DNA from: Rhodopseudomonas palustris
Lineage (GTDB): Bacteria; Pseudomonadota; Alphaproteobacteria; Rhizobiales; Xanthobacteraceae
DNA length: 64,000 nt
Direction: 5' to 3'
NCBI RefSeq assembly: GCF_003591005.1
Contig: NZ_QYYD01000001.1
Location: forward strand, 1-64,000
The notes beneath the pieces are model-generated. The model ran no database searches. It was not told where the DNA came from and saw only the letters and a program-made list of their open reading frames with translations. Below are positions 1 to 9,026 of the stretch, piece after piece. The position numbers and the translations under genes are program-made. Within the stretch, counting starts at the first letter, position 1; every line of letters starts with the position of its first letter.

Positions 1-134
1 AATACGCCCCCCCCCCCAACAACCGCCCCCTAAATAACCCCCCTCTTGGCTCCCCCTCTTAACAAACCATCACCCCCGGCGCACGGAGCTGGATTGCTTC
101 GCTGCGCTCGCAATGACGGCGGTCGAGGTTACCT
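1..134. other. Left-edge intergenic stretch, pyrimidine-rich
   Basis: No gene is visible here. The first 75 bases are unusually rich in C runs, unlike the rest of the window, and could be a sequence-quality artefact or a degenerate repeat edge. Bases 91-119 are half of a palindromic repeat found elsewhere in the window. Confidence 0.5.
91..119. repeat. Half copy of palindromic repeat family B
   Basis: The segment beginning GGATTGCTTCG and ending GCAATGACGG matches one arm of the paired repeats at 19340-19414, 56685-56802 and 61405-61485. Only one arm is present, just downstream of ppx. Confidence 0.7.
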
Positions 135-1640
135 TCAGCGCCGCACAATACTTCCCGTCCGCCCGACCATCCGCGCGAGCTGCTTGAAGCGGCTGCCGAC
201 GCGGTCGGCTACGAGGTCGACCAGGCGATGCTCGAACACCAGCATCAGCTTGCGCTCGCTGGTGCGGAATTGCGTGGCCGGCAGTACGCCGGGCCGGGCC
301 GCGCTGATCAGATGCGCGACGCGGAATGCTGCGCCGAGCAGCCGCGCGCGCTCGTCCATCGCCTGAGTCACCAATTCGCGCACCGCGGTCGGCGGTTCGT
401 TCTGTTCGCTGAAGCCGGCATAGCGATAGAACACCGACAGCGCCATGAAGGCGCGCTCCTGATGCGTGACGTCGCCGAAATTGCCGTTGGTGATCAGCGA
501 CAGCGTCTGCTCGCCGCGATGATCGGGATGCACGCGCCAGCCGATATCCGACATCAGGCAAGCGGCGTGGCGCAGCCGGCGTTCGCCGTCGGCTTCGCGC
601 ACCTTGGCGATACGGAACAGCCGGTCGGTCCAGTCGATCAGCTCTTCGGCATGGCGCGCCGAGCGCGACAGCAGCTTGTTGAGATCCTGCGCGGCGCAGA
701 TCAGCCCGTCCTTGGCGCGCTCGGCGGCGGGCAGCTGCTCGAACAGCAGACCCTCGCGCACCCCGTAGGTCGAGAACACGATCATCTTTGGCTTGGCCGC
801 CTCGATGACGTATTCGAGCACGAGCGCCGCATAGGCGAGCAGCGGCCGGCGCGCGTCGGCGACGAGCTCGATGTCGGCGAGCTGATTAGTTGCCACCAGC
901 GCGCGTAGCCGCCGGGCGAACCGCAGCGCTTCCGCCGCGGGGATCGCGTAGCCGTGCATCACCTTGAGCTGGTACCCGCTCTGCGCGATGTGGATCCGCG
1001 CCAGCGCGCGCCAGGTGCCGCCGACCGCGTAGAACGACCGCCCACGCGCCGCCTTCAGCGGCAGCGCCCCGGTCAGCGCGTCCTTCGCGATCTTCTCGGC
1101 CTTCTTCAACGATTTCTGCGATGCGTCCTGCAACGCCAGGCTGCCGAGCGGCAGCGTCACGCCCTTGCGAACTTGGTTGCCGCGGACGTCGATCAGTTCG
1201 AGCGAGCCGCCGCCGAGATCGCCGACGATGCCGTCCGGCTTGTGCACGCCGGAAATCACGCCGAGCGCAGACAGCTTGGCCTCGCGCGGACCCGACAGGA
1301 TCTCGATGGAGACGCCGCAGATTCGCTCCGCAGCCGCAATGAAATCCGGGCCATTGCTGGCGTCGCGGCAGGCCGCGGTCGCGATGGCGTAGACCCGGCC
1401 GACTTTCATCACACGGATTAGCGCACGAAACCTGCGCAGCGCCGTCAGCGCCTTGTCGACGGCGTCGGTCGCGAGCAGTCCGGTGCTCTGCACTTCACGA
1501 CCGAGGCCGCACAGCGCCTTTTCGTTGAAAACGGTGATCAGGCTGCGCGCCAACGCCTCGTAAACCACGAGGCGGACGGAATTCGAGCCGATGTCGATGA
1601 CGGCGACGCTGGCGTCGCGCTTCAGCGGTCGCTTACTCAA
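135..1640 (-). CDS. ppx: Exopolyphosphatase / Ppx-GppA phosphatase family
   Basis: Predicted to release phosphate from the ends of polyphosphate (or act on pppGpp) in the cytoplasm. The N-terminal actin-like ATPase fold shows the phosphate-1 motif IDIGSNSVRLVVYEA near residues 16-30 and a second glycine loop GDLGGGSLEL near residue 140. The C-terminal half resembles the HD-like region of Ppx. At 501 aa it is the usual length for this family. It lies 12 bp downstream of ppk on the same strand, so the polyphosphate synthase and hydrolase are co-transcribed, a common arrangement. Whether polyP or pppGpp is the main substrate cannot be decided from sequence. Confidence 0.93.
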   Translation of the reverse strand: MSKRPLKRDASVAVIDIGSNSVRLVVYEALARSLITVFNEKALCGLGREVQSTGLLATDAVDKALTALRRFRALIRVMKVGRVYAIATAACRDASNGPDFIAAAERICGVSIEILSGPREAKLSALGVISGVHKPDGIVGDLGGGSLELIDVRGNQVRKGVTLPLGSLALQDASQKSLKKAEKIAKDALTGALPLKAARGRSFYAVGGTWRALARIHIAQSGYQLKVMHGYAIPAAEALRFARRLRALVATNQLADIELVADARRPLLAYAALVLEYVIEAAKPKMIVFSTYGVREGLLFEQLPAAERAKDGLICAAQDLNKLLSRSARHAEELIDWTDRLFRIAKVREADGERRLRHAACLMSDIGWRVHPDHRGEQTLSLITNGNFGDVTHQERAFMALSVFYRYAGFSEQNEPPTAVRELVTQAMDERARLLGAAFRVAHLISAARPGVLPATQFRTSERKLMLVFEHRLVDLVADRVGSRFKQLARMVGRTGSIVRR

Positions 1641-1652
1641 CGTCGCGGATCC

Positions 1653-3854
1653 TCAAGAAGACGCGTTGCGCTCCGACCGGCGCGTGAGGCGCCGCGGCGA
1701 AGATTCCTTGAGCGACTTTCCACGGCCGGACAGACTCGGATTGGTCATGAAGTAATTGTGGACGTTGAACGGCTCCTCGCCCTTCGCGATCTTCATACGC
1801 GTCGACGATCCGTCCGGCAACAACCGCCAGCTCTGCTCGGTATCCTTCAGGTTCGCCACCATGATCTGCTCCAGCACCTGCTGGTGCACCGTCGGGTTCT
1901 GCAGCGGGCACAGGATTTCGACGCGGCGGTCGAGGTTGCGCGGCATCATGTCGGCGGACGAGATGTACACCGACGCTTTGGCGCTCGGCAGGCCGTGGCC
2001 GTTGCCGAAGCAATACACCCGGCCGTGCTCCAGGAAGCGGCCGATAATCGATTTGACGCGGATGTTTTCCGACAGCCCCGGGACGCCCGGGCGCAGGCAG
2101 CAGATGCCGCGGACGACCAGGTCGACCGACACGCCGGCGCGCGACGCTTCATACAGCGCGTCGATGATCTCCGGATCGACCAGCGCGTTCATCTTCAGCC
2201 AGATCGCCGCCGGCTTGCCCTGCCGCGCGAACGCCGTCTCGCCCTGGATGTGCTCGATCATCCGCTTGCGCAGCGTCAGCGGCGACACCGCCATCTTCTC
2301 GATGTCGCTCGGCTCGGCATAGCCTGTGATGTAGTTGAACACCCGCGCCGCATCGCGGCCGATGATCGGATCGGACGTGAAGTACGACAGGTCGGTGTAG
2401 ATACGCGCCGTGACCGGGTGATAATTGCCAGTGCCGGTGTGCACGTAGGTGGTCAGGCTGCCGCCCTCGCGGCGCACCACCAGCGACAGCTTGGCATGGG
2501 TCTTGAGCTGCAGGAAGCCGTACACCACCTGTACGCCGGCGCGTTCGAGGTCGCGCGCCCAGCGGATATTCGCCTCTTCGTCGAACCGTGCTTTCAGCTC
2601 GACCAGCGCGGTGACCGACTTGCCGGCCTCGGCGGCTTCGGCGAGCGCCCGCACGATCGGCGAGTTGTTGGAGGTGCGGTACAGCGTCTGCTTGATCGCC
2701 ACCACATCCGGATCGCGCGTAGCTTGTTGCAGGAACTGCACCACGACGTCGAACGACTCGTAAGGGTGATGGACGATCAGATCCTTCTGCCGGATCGCCG
2801 CAAAGATATCGCCGCCGTGCTCGCGCACCCGCTCCGGATGTCGCGGCACATAAGGCGGGAATTCGAGGTCGGGACGATCGACGCGGGTCAGCTGCGACAG
2901 CTCGTTCATCGCCAGCACGCCGTCGACCAGCAGCACCTCGTCGTCCGAGGTCGTCAGCGCGCGCTGCACGAAGGCACGCAGCTCTTCCGGCATGGTGGCG
3001 TCGACCTCCAGCCGGATCACCGAACCGCGGCGGCGTCGCTTCAGCGCGGTCTCGAACAGCCGCACGAGATCCTCGGCCTCCTCTTCGATTTCGAGTTCGC
3101 TGTCGCGGATGACCCGGAATGAGCCCTGCCCCTTCACCAGATAGCCCGGGAACAGCCGGCCGATGAACAGCGAGGTCGCCTGCTCCAGCGTGATCAGTCG
3201 CACCGACTGGTCCTTGCCGTTGGGCGGCAGACGGATGAAGCGGTCGATCTTGCCCGGCATGCGGATCAGAGCGTTCATCGCCTTGCCGTCGGTGACGCGC
3301 GCCAGCTGCAGGCCGATGGTGAAGCCGAGGCTCGGGATAAACGGAAACGGGTGTGCCGGATCGATCGCCAGCGGGGTCAGCAGCGGGAAAATGTTGTGGA
3401 GGAAATGGTCCTCGATCCAGGCGCGCTCGGACTTGCTGCAGTCGCGGCCGTCGAGCAGCACGATGCCGTTGTCGGCCAGCACGCCGCGCAGATCGCGCCA
3501 GATCGCCTGCTGATCGGCAGCGAGCCGAGAGACCGCGTCGTTGATCAGCACCAGCTGTTCGGCGGGCGTCAGCCCGTCGGGGCTCCGTTCGGTGATGCCT
3601 TCGCGGACCTGCGCCTTGATGCCGGCGACGCGGACCATGAAGAATTCGTCAAGGTTATTTGCAGAAATCGACAGAAATCGCACGCGTTCCAGCACCGGAT
3701 GATGGGTGTTGACCGACTCTTCGAGCACGCGGCGATTGAAATGCAGCCACGACAACTCGCGATTGATGAACCGCTCGGGCCCCGCCGCGACCACCGACGC
3801 TGGCTCGGCCTCACCCTTTTTCTCTTCAATCACAATGATTTGCTCGGAATCCAT
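1653..3854 (-). CDS. ppk: Polyphosphate kinase 1
   Basis: Reversibly transfers the terminal phosphate of ATP onto polyphosphate chains. The protein opens with the PPK1 N-terminal domain ([20 protein letters not shown] near residue 30) and ends with phospholipase-D-like domains containing HTGTGNYHP, which holds the autophosphorylated histidine. The ATG at 3854 gives 733 aa, close to the family norm. An upstream in-frame ATG at 3944 would add 30 residues that do not look like PPK. First gene of a ppk-ppx operon. Confidence 0.95.
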   Translation of the reverse strand: MDSEQIIVIEEKKGEAEPASVVAAGPERFINRELSWLHFNRRVLEESVNTHHPVLERVRFLSISANNLDEFFMVRVAGIKAQVREGITERSPDGLTPAEQLVLINDAVSRLAADQQAIWRDLRGVLADNGIVLLDGRDCSKSERAWIEDHFLHNIFPLLTPLAIDPAHPFPFIPSLGFTIGLQLARVTDGKAMNALIRMPGKIDRFIRLPPNGKDQSVRLITLEQATSLFIGRLFPGYLVKGQGSFRVIRDSELEIEEEAEDLVRLFETALKRRRRGSVIRLEVDATMPEELRAFVQRALTTSDDEVLLVDGVLAMNELSQLTRVDRPDLEFPPYVPRHPERVREHGGDIFAAIRQKDLIVHHPYESFDVVVQFLQQATRDPDVVAIKQTLYRTSNNSPIVRALAEAAEAGKSVTALVELKARFDEEANIRWARDLERAGVQVVYGFLQLKTHAKLSLVVRREGGSLTTYVHTGTGNYHPVTARIYTDLSYFTSDPIIGRDAARVFNYITGYAEPSDIEKMAVSPLTLRKRMIEHIQGETAFARQGKPAAIWLKMNALVDPEIIDALYEASRAGVSVDLVVRGICCLRPGVPGLSENIRVKSIIGRFLEHGRVYCFGNGHGLPSAKASVYISSADMMPRNLDRRVEILCPLQNPTVHQQVLEQIMVANLKDTEQSWRLLPDGSSTRMKIAKGEEPFNVHNYFMTNPSLSGRGKSLKESSPRRLTRRSERNASS

Positions 3855-4010
3855 GAGAAGTCGGTCCAGCCTGTTTGGGAGAGTGACGTGCCGGTAGGCG
3901 ATGCGGCGAGACAATGCTGCATTCGCAAGACGTTTCCATGACAATGATGGACCAGGCCTTCAGCCCGTCAAGGCGCAGCGGCGGTCAGCTTGTCGCGGGC
4001 GGTGACGCTC

Positions 4011-4688
4011 TCAGGCGTCGCGCAGCAGGTCCGCAGCGAGCGCCCGCGTCACCGGACGGCCGAGCCGAAGCGCCTCGGTGTCCAGCAGCTCGACGGTACG
4101 GCGCGCCGCCGCGAAGGAGCGGTCGATCCGCTTGGCCAGATAGCCGACCAGATTGGCGTCGATGCTCATCTGGCGGTCTGCGCAGAACTTGACGATCAGC
4201 GCCCGGAACAGCGCGTCGTCCGGCGCCAGCAGGTTGACCACCGGCACGGCCCGCAGCCGCGAACGCAGGTCGCGCAATTCCGGCGGAAACGCCGAGGGCG
4301 CCAGCCGGGCGGTGATCAGCACCGAGGCCTCGTCCTCGCGCGCCAGGTTCATCAGGTGAAACAGCGCCCGCTCGTCGAAGCTGCCCGGGATCAGGTCTTC
4401 GACCACCAGCGCGCCGGTGGCGAGTTCGCCCGGCACGTTGGCCGGTGTCAGCGCCTGGGCCGAGGTCGACCGCGCCCCCGCCTGCTCGGCCCATATCGAT
4501 GCGAGGTGGCTCTTGCCGCTGCCTTCCGGGCCGACCAGCAGCATGATGCGGTTCGGCCAGTCGGGCCAGCTTTCGATCAGCTTGAGCGCCGCGGTATTGG
4601 CGGTGCCTTCCAGGAAATCCTCGCGCGACAGGCTTTCGGCGTGCGGCAGGTCCAAGGCCAATTGTCGAGGTTGTACGCGGACTGCCAC
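4011..4688 (-). CDS. hdaA: DnaA-related replication regulator Hda/HdaA
   Basis: A 225-residue AAA+ protein related to DnaA without its DNA-binding domain IV. It probably stimulates DnaA-ATP hydrolysis with the sliding clamp. The start PRQLALDL near residues 6-13 resembles the clamp-binding QL-x-L/F peptide of Hda proteins, and the Walker A is GPEGSGKSH. I chose the GTG at 4688: a GGAG sits about 7 nt upstream, and longer in-frame starts would run into pgsA. It lies downstream of pgsA on the same strand, an arrangement conserved in rhizobia. Confidence 0.88.
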   Translation of the reverse strand: MAVRVQPRQLALDLPHAESLSREDFLEGTANTAALKLIESWPDWPNRIMLLVGPEGSGKSHLASIWAEQAGARSTSAQALTPANVPGELATGALVVEDLIPGSFDERALFHLMNLAREDEASVLITARLAPSAFPPELRDLRSRLRAVPVVNLLAPDDALFRALIVKFCADRQMSIDANLVGYLAKRIDRSFAAARRTVELLDTEALRLGRPVTRALAADLLRDA

Positions 4689-4729
4689 GGGGTCGCTCCA
4701 TGCCGGCGCGCTGCGCAGCCGGCGACGTT

Positions 4730-5359
4730 TCAGCGACCAGGCTCGATCGTGCTCATGTGTCGCGTCCACTCGACGAGATAGAGGGAGACCGAAAGCAAGG
4801 TCAAGACTGTCACCAGCCCCATGAGAATAACGTCGTAGGGCGCAGGTTCGATGCTGAACCCAAGCGTGCCGAGCACCAAAGCCGCAAAACCGACCTGCGC
4901 CACGGTGTTCAGTTTCGAGACCATCAGCGGCTTCATCGGTACCGGCTTGCCGAACACCCACGATACGATGACGGCGCCGACGATCATGATGTCGCGAGAC
5001 ACCACCAGGATCACCAGCCAGCGGGGGATCGCGCCCCAGATCCCGAGCGAAACGTAGATCGATACCAGCAGCGCCTTGTCGGCCAGGGGATCGAGCAGCG
5101 CGCCGAGTTCGCTCGCCATGTTGAAGCGCTTGGCCAGGAAGCCGTCGACCGCGTCGCTGACACCCGCGATGACGAAGATAGCGAATGCGACCGCCATTTC
5201 GTTCGATGCAATGGCCCAGACAATAACTGGCACCAGCAGGATACGAATAAGCGTAATGATATTCGGAATGCTCACGCGACGGTCTCGGCTTGCGCCCCAG
5301 ATGCGGCCAAATTCACGAAGTTTCCACGGCAGCCGGGGCCGGTTGTCTACATAGACCAT
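4730..5359 (-). CDS. pgsA: CDP-diacylglycerol-glycerol-3-phosphate 3-phosphatidyltransferase
   Basis: Integral membrane enzyme that makes phosphatidylglycerol phosphate, the first committed step to phosphatidylglycerol and cardiolipin. The CDP-alcohol phosphatidyltransferase signature appears as DAVDGFLAKRF followed by GALLDPLADK, with the expected aspartates, among several hydrophobic segments. The ATG at 5359 has AAGGTGA about 6 nt upstream. A GTG at 5275 (before SIPNIITLIR) would match the usual family start better but has no clear ribosome site. Divergent from purM. Confidence 0.92.
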   Translation of the reverse strand: MVYVDNRPRLPWKLREFGRIWGASRDRRVSIPNIITLIRILLVPVIVWAIASNEMAVAFAIFVIAGVSDAVDGFLAKRFNMASELGALLDPLADKALLVSIYVSLGIWGAIPRWLVILVVSRDIMIVGAVIVSWVFGKPVPMKPLMVSKLNTVAQVGFAALVLGTLGFSIEPAPYDVILMGLVTVLTLLSVSLYLVEWTRHMSTIEPGR

Positions 5360-5538
5360 GCAGGGTCACCTTGCGAGCCATTGCGCGCCGGCGAAATCCG
5401 ACGTAACCACCCCAAACCATCGCCCGGGCGCGGACAAGCGGGACTTAGGTCTAGCGCGACCGGCGGAAACCATCGGCGGCGGCTTGATGCCGGGCGGCAC
5501 GCCAGCCCCGCGCAGCGCCCTTTCTGCAGGAGCCGGCC

Positions 5539-6612
5539 ATGACCGAGCGCAAGCACGGCCTCACCTATGCCGATTCCGGCGTCGACATCGACGCGGGAAA
5601 TCGTCTCGTCGACCTGATCAAGCCGATGGTTCGGGCCACGGCGCGCGCCGGCGCCGATTCCGAAATCGGCGGCTTCGGCGGGTTGTTTGACCTCAAGGCC
5701 GCCGGCTTCAAGGATCCGGTGCTGGTCGCGGCCACCGATGGTGTCGGCACCAAGGTCAAGGTTGCGATCGAGGCCAAGCTGCATGCCGGGATCGGGATCG
5801 ATCTGGTGGCGATGTCGGTCAATGATCTTGTCGTCCAGGGCGCCGAGCCGCTGTTCTTTCTCGACTACTTCGCCTGTGGCAAGCTCGATCCGGAAGCCAC
5901 CGCCGAGATCATCGCCGGCGTCGCCGAAGGCTGCCGCGAGTCCGGCTGCGCGCTGATCGGTGGCGAGACCGCCGAGATGCCGGGCCTCTACAAGGACGGC
6001 GACTACGATCTCGCCGGCTTTGCGGTCGGCGCCGCCGAGCGCGGCACGCTGCTGCCCTCGCCCGACATCGCCGAAGGCGACGCGGTGATCGGCCTCGCCT
6101 CCTCCGGCGTGCACTCCAACGGCTTTTCGCTGGTGCGCAAGATCGTCGAAAAGTCCGGCCTGCCCTATGACGCGCAGGCGCCGTTCTCGCCGGTCATGAC
6201 GCTGGGCGGTGCGCTGCTGGCGCCGACGCGGCTGTACGTGAAATCCTGCCTGCACGCGATCCGCGCCACCGGCGCGATCAAGGGCCTGGCACATATCACC
6301 GGCGGCGGCTTCACCGACAACATCCCGCGCGTACTGCCGAAGCACCTCGGCGTCGGCATCGATCTGCCGCGCCTACCCGTGTTGCCGGTGTTCAAATGGC
6401 TGGCCGAGCAAGGCGACATCGCCGAGCTCGAACTGCTGCGCACCTTCAACTGCGGCATCGGCATGATCGCGATCGTCAAGGCCGACGCCGTCGAGGCCGT
6501 CACCGAGGCGCTGACCAGCACCGGCGAGAGCGTGCATCTGCTCGGTCAGGTGATCGCCGCCAAGGGTGAGCATCGCGTCGTCTACGACGGTCACCTCGAT
6601 CTGTCCTGGTGA
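5539..6612 (+). CDS. purM: Phosphoribosylformylglycinamidine cyclo-ligase (AIR synthetase)
   Basis: Fifth step of purine biosynthesis: ATP-dependent closure of the imidazole ring to give aminoimidazole ribotide. The 357-aa protein begins [13 protein letters not shown], carries GGFGGLFDL and the conserved [11 protein letters not shown], and ends with a standard PurM C-terminal domain ([13 protein letters not shown]). AGGAG lies just before the ATG. It is followed 4 bp later by purN, giving the common purMN operon. Confidence 0.96.
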   Translation: MTERKHGLTYADSGVDIDAGNRLVDLIKPMVRATARAGADSEIGGFGGLFDLKAAGFKDPVLVAATDGVGTKVKVAIEAKLHAGIGIDLVAMSVNDLVVQGAEPLFFLDYFACGKLDPEATAEIIAGVAEGCRESGCALIGGETAEMPGLYKDGDYDLAGFAVGAAERGTLLPSPDIAEGDAVIGLASSGVHSNGFSLVRKIVEKSGLPYDAQAPFSPVMTLGGALLAPTRLYVKSCLHAIRATGAIKGLAHITGGGFTDNIPRVLPKHLGVGIDLPRLPVLPVFKWLAEQGDIAELELLRTFNCGIGMIAIVKADAVEAVTEALTSTGESVHLLGQVIAAKGEHRVVYDGHLDLSW

Positions 6613-6616
6613 TTCC

Positions 6617-7267
6617 GTGAGCAAACGTCGCGTCGCTATCCTGATTTCCGGGCGTGGGTCCAACATGGCCGCGCTGATTGAAGCCGCCGCGGAGGACGGT
6701 TTCCCGGCCGAGATCGCCGTGGTGATTTCGAACACCGCAAGCGCCGGCGGTCTCGCGATCGCGCAGCGCAGCGGCATTGAGACGCTGGTGATCGAGAGCA
6801 AGCCTTTCGGCAAGGATCGCGCCGGCTTCGAAGCCGTGCTGCAGGCGGCTCTCGACGAGCGCGCCATCGAGCTGATCTGCCTCGGCGGCTTCATGCGGCT
6901 GTTCACCGCGGATTTCGTCAACAGCTGGTACGGACGGATGCTGAACATTCATCCATCGCTTCTGCCGTCCTTTCCAGGACTCGATCCGCACGGCCAGGCG
7001 TTGCGCGCCGGCGTCAAGATTTCCGGCGCGACGGTGCATTTCGTCATCGCCGAAACCGATGCCGGCCCGATCGTGATGCAAGGCGCCGTGCCGGTCCATG
7101 ATGACGACAGCGTGGACGCGCTCGCCGCGCGCGTGCTTGCGGTCGAGCACCGCATCTATCCGAAGGCGCTGGAGCTGGTCGCGTCCGGTCGCACGCGCTT
7201 CGAGGGCGACATCTGTAAATCGACCTCGAACGGCGCGACTGATCAGGCGCTCATCGTGCCGGCGTAA
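6617..7267 (+). CDS. purN: Phosphoribosylglycinamide formyltransferase
   Basis: Transfers a formyl group from 10-formyl-tetrahydrofolate to GAR in purine biosynthesis. The 216-aa product starts SKRRVAILISGRGSN, has the folate and catalytic motif NIHPSLLPSFPG, and a downstream GATVHFV with the catalytic histidine. The GTG start at 6617 lies 4 bp after the purM stop, consistent with translational coupling. An ATG at 6566 inside purM would add unrelated residues. Confidence 0.95.
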   Translation: MSKRRVAILISGRGSNMAALIEAAAEDGFPAEIAVVISNTASAGGLAIAQRSGIETLVIESKPFGKDRAGFEAVLQAALDERAIELICLGGFMRLFTADFVNSWYGRMLNIHPSLLPSFPGLDPHGQALRAGVKISGATVHFVIAETDAGPIVMQGAVPVHDDDSVDALAARVLAVEHRIYPKALELVASGRTRFEGDICKSTSNGATDQALIVPA

Positions 7268-7318
7268 CCGAGCGCTCGACGTGGACTATGCAAGTCCACG
7301 CGCACCGGACGCTATCTG

Positions 7319-7522
7319 TTAGGAGACCTTCAGGTTCTCTGCCGACGTCTTGCCGCGATTTTCGACGAGTTCGTATTCGATCGTCTGGTTTTCATTCAAC
7401 GTGCTGAGCCCGGCGCGCTCGACGGCCGAGATATGGACGAACACGTCCTTGTCGCCTGTGCTTGGCCTGATGAAGCCGTAACCCTTAGTCGGATTGAACC
7501 ATTTGACGGTGCCCTTCTGCAT
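7319..7522 (-). CDS. cspA: CspA-family cold-shock protein
   Basis: A 67-residue single-stranded nucleic-acid-binding OB-fold protein, probably an RNA chaperone. It has the RNP1 motif KGYGFIRP and RNP2 motif DVFVHISAVE. AGGAG lies about 7 nt before the ATG. The gene is preceded by a long AT-richer leader region with imperfect tandem repeats, the usual setting for post-transcriptional control of csp genes. Which csp paralogue it is cannot be said. Confidence 0.93.
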   Translation of the reverse strand: MQKGTVKWFNPTKGYGFIRPSTGDKDVFVHISAVERAGLSTLNENQTIEYELVENRGKTSAENLKVS

Positions 7523-7792
7523 CGCCTGTCTCCTGTCTGATCACAAAAAAAGACGCGGCGCGCGATGAGCGTGCCACGCCACAACGGCGATCCCGAGGCC
7601 AGCCTGACTATCAGGTCCCAGATTTTCAGATCTGAGATTGTCAGGTCGGAAATTCACGTCCGAGGTTTCGAAGTCGCGAAATATCAACGCCGCATGGCCC
7701 ATCCGATTGCATATGAATTGCAACACGATTTTTCGCGCTTAGCAAGTCTTGCGAGTGCCGCAGAAATAAGCGCCAGATAGTTGCGTCGTGTA

Positions 7793-7812
7793 GTTCAAGT
7801 GATCAGTTGAAC
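7793..7812. promoter_or_regulatory. 20-bp near-perfect dyad, possible operator
   Basis: Arms GTTCAA and TTGAAC flank an 8-bp centre; 18 of 20 positions are symmetric around GATC. It lies about 270 bp upstream of the Crp-like regulator. No known regulator is assigned. Confidence 0.4.
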
Positions 7813-7966
7813 GGCGATCGCGGGGGCCGCTTTGCAGGCGCGCGGCAATCTGCATCGAATCCCAGCTTTTATGATCGAAAAGGAGGCCTTTCGGCCGCGA
7901 TGGAGCTTCAGATTACGATTGCTGCGCCGCCGCATAGGTCGGGTTCCATTCGCATGCGACAATTTT

Positions 7967-7986
7967 GAACACACCCCGCGGTGTTC
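7967..7986. promoter_or_regulatory. Inverted repeat, possible operator of the Crp-like gene
   Basis: Arms GAACAC and GTGTTC are separated by 8 bp, about 95 bp before the GTG start of the Crp-like regulator. Spacing and symmetry suit a dimeric DNA-binding protein. Confidence 0.4.
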
Positions 7987-7995
7987 ATCCACCGT

Positions 7996-8010
7996 ACAGT
8001 TGACTACTGT
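7996..8010. promoter_or_regulatory. Inverted repeat, possible operator
   Basis: Perfect arms ACAGT and ACTGT flank TGACT, 72 bp before the start of the Crp-like regulator and 9 bp after the preceding dyad. Confidence 0.35.
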
Positions 8011-8081
8011 TCGCGCTGAATCGGCCGAGCCGGTTCCCTTCGCCCCCTCATTCACCCGCGCGCAAGGAGACCGTCCTGATC

Positions 8082-8867
8082 GTGTCCAGCGAAATCATCA
8101 ACGCCCCCACCCCGGTGAAGAACCGCGTTCTTGCGCAGCTTGCTCCGGATGACCTGCTCGCCCTGCAACCGATGTTGCGGCCGGTCGATTTCAGAGGACG
8201 CGCTGTGCTGCAGGAAGCCAACCGCCGCGTCGAATACGTCCACTTTATCGAGCAGGGCCTGGTGTCGCAGATCGCCGGCACCCGCACCGACTATGTCGAG
8301 ACCGCGATGGTCGGCGTGTTCGGTTACGTCGGCGTACCCGTCGTGCTCGGCAATCCGATCGCTTCACAGCGCGCGGTCGCCTCGATGCCGGGAACCGCGC
8401 TGCGCATCTCGACTGAAGATCTGACCGCCGTGCTCGCCGAGCGGCCGCAGATCCGCGAACACATGCTGCGTTATGTTCAGGCGCTGATCGCGCAGAATAC
8501 CCAGAGCGTGCTGTGCGCCGCGCGACACGAGATCAATCAGCGGCTTGCGCGCTGGCTGCTCCTCGCCAATGATCGCGTTCAGAGCGACGTCCTGTACATC
8601 ACCCACGAACTGCTCGCCGCCAGTCTCGGCGTCCGCCGTGCCAGCATCACCAATGCGCTGCTTCAGTTCGAGGCCGAAGGGCTGGTGCAGAAAACCCGCG
8701 GCGCTGTCCGGGTCACCGATCGAGTCGGCCTGGAAGGCCGCGCCTGCGATTGCTATGGCGTGGTGCGTGATGCCTATGCGTGGACGCAGGCGCCGCAGGA
8801 CGGCAACGGCCATGCGGGCTGCGACCATGGCCACAGCCATGGCGAGGTTATCGCCGGCACGGCTTAG
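8082..8867 (+). CDS. Crp/Fnr-family transcriptional regulator with His-rich tail
   Basis: A 261-aa protein with an N-terminal cyclic-nucleotide-binding-like beta-roll (about residues 20-140) and a C-terminal winged helix (ELLAASLGVRRASITNALLQ, about 185-205). No four-cysteine Fe-S arrangement is seen at the N terminus, so it is not a classical Fnr. After the helix-turn-helix comes the CDCYGVV stretch common in rhizobial members, then an unusual tail containing GCDHGHSHGE that could bind metal. The GTG start follows AAGGAG by about 12 nt. The ligand is unknown. Confidence 0.85.
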   Translation: MSSEIINAPTPVKNRVLAQLAPDDLLALQPMLRPVDFRGRAVLQEANRRVEYVHFIEQGLVSQIAGTRTDYVETAMVGVFGYVGVPVVLGNPIASQRAVASMPGTALRISTEDLTAVLAERPQIREHMLRYVQALIAQNTQSVLCAARHEINQRLARWLLLANDRVQSDVLYITHELLAASLGVRRASITNALLQFEAEGLVQKTRGAVRVTDRVGLEGRACDCYGVVRDAYAWTQAPQDGNGHAGCDHGHSHGEVIAGTA

Positions 8868-8898
8868 GCTCAGGTTCGACTGCTCAACAAAAGCGTTC

Positions 8899-8988
8899 CG
8901 TCATGGCCGGGCTTGTCCCGGCCATCCACGCCTTGACGGCGTTTGCGTCAGCAAGGCGTGGATGCCCGGCACAAGGCCGGGCATGACG
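8899..8988. repeat. Palindromic intergenic repeat, family A
   Basis: A long imperfect inverted repeat: CGTCATGGCCGGG at the left and GCCGGGCATGACGG at the right, with inner arms around ATCCACGCCTTG/CAAGGCGTGGAT. Further copies lie at 12478-12567, 28568-28664, 31022-31112 and 42338-42466. All copies are intergenic. Confidence 0.85.
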
Positions 8989-8995
8989 GCTCGAT

Positions 8996-9021
8996 AAAAA
9001 CGCCGGCGCTCGCCGGCGTTT
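8996..9021 (-). terminator. Rho-independent terminator of the terC-like gene
   Basis: Read on the minus strand, a GC-rich hairpin with arms ACGCCGG/CCGGCGT is followed by a run of T. It begins 6 bp after the stop of the TerC-family gene. Confidence 0.8.
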
Positions 9022-9026
9022 GGCGT

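Larger units (their letters stand above)
7523..8081. other. Long divergent intergenic region between cspA and a Crp-family gene
   Basis: No convincing gene in 559 bp. The part next to cspA (about 7600-7660) holds three imperfect tandem units built on GACCTGA/GATCTGA, probably inside the csp leader. The part next to the Crp-like gene holds three inverted repeats, listed separately. Short open frames here lack a ribosome site and family features. Confidence 0.6.

Noticed and set aside
1758-3122. A 454-codon open frame opposite ppk
   Set aside because: Antisense shadow of ppk with no recognisable motif.
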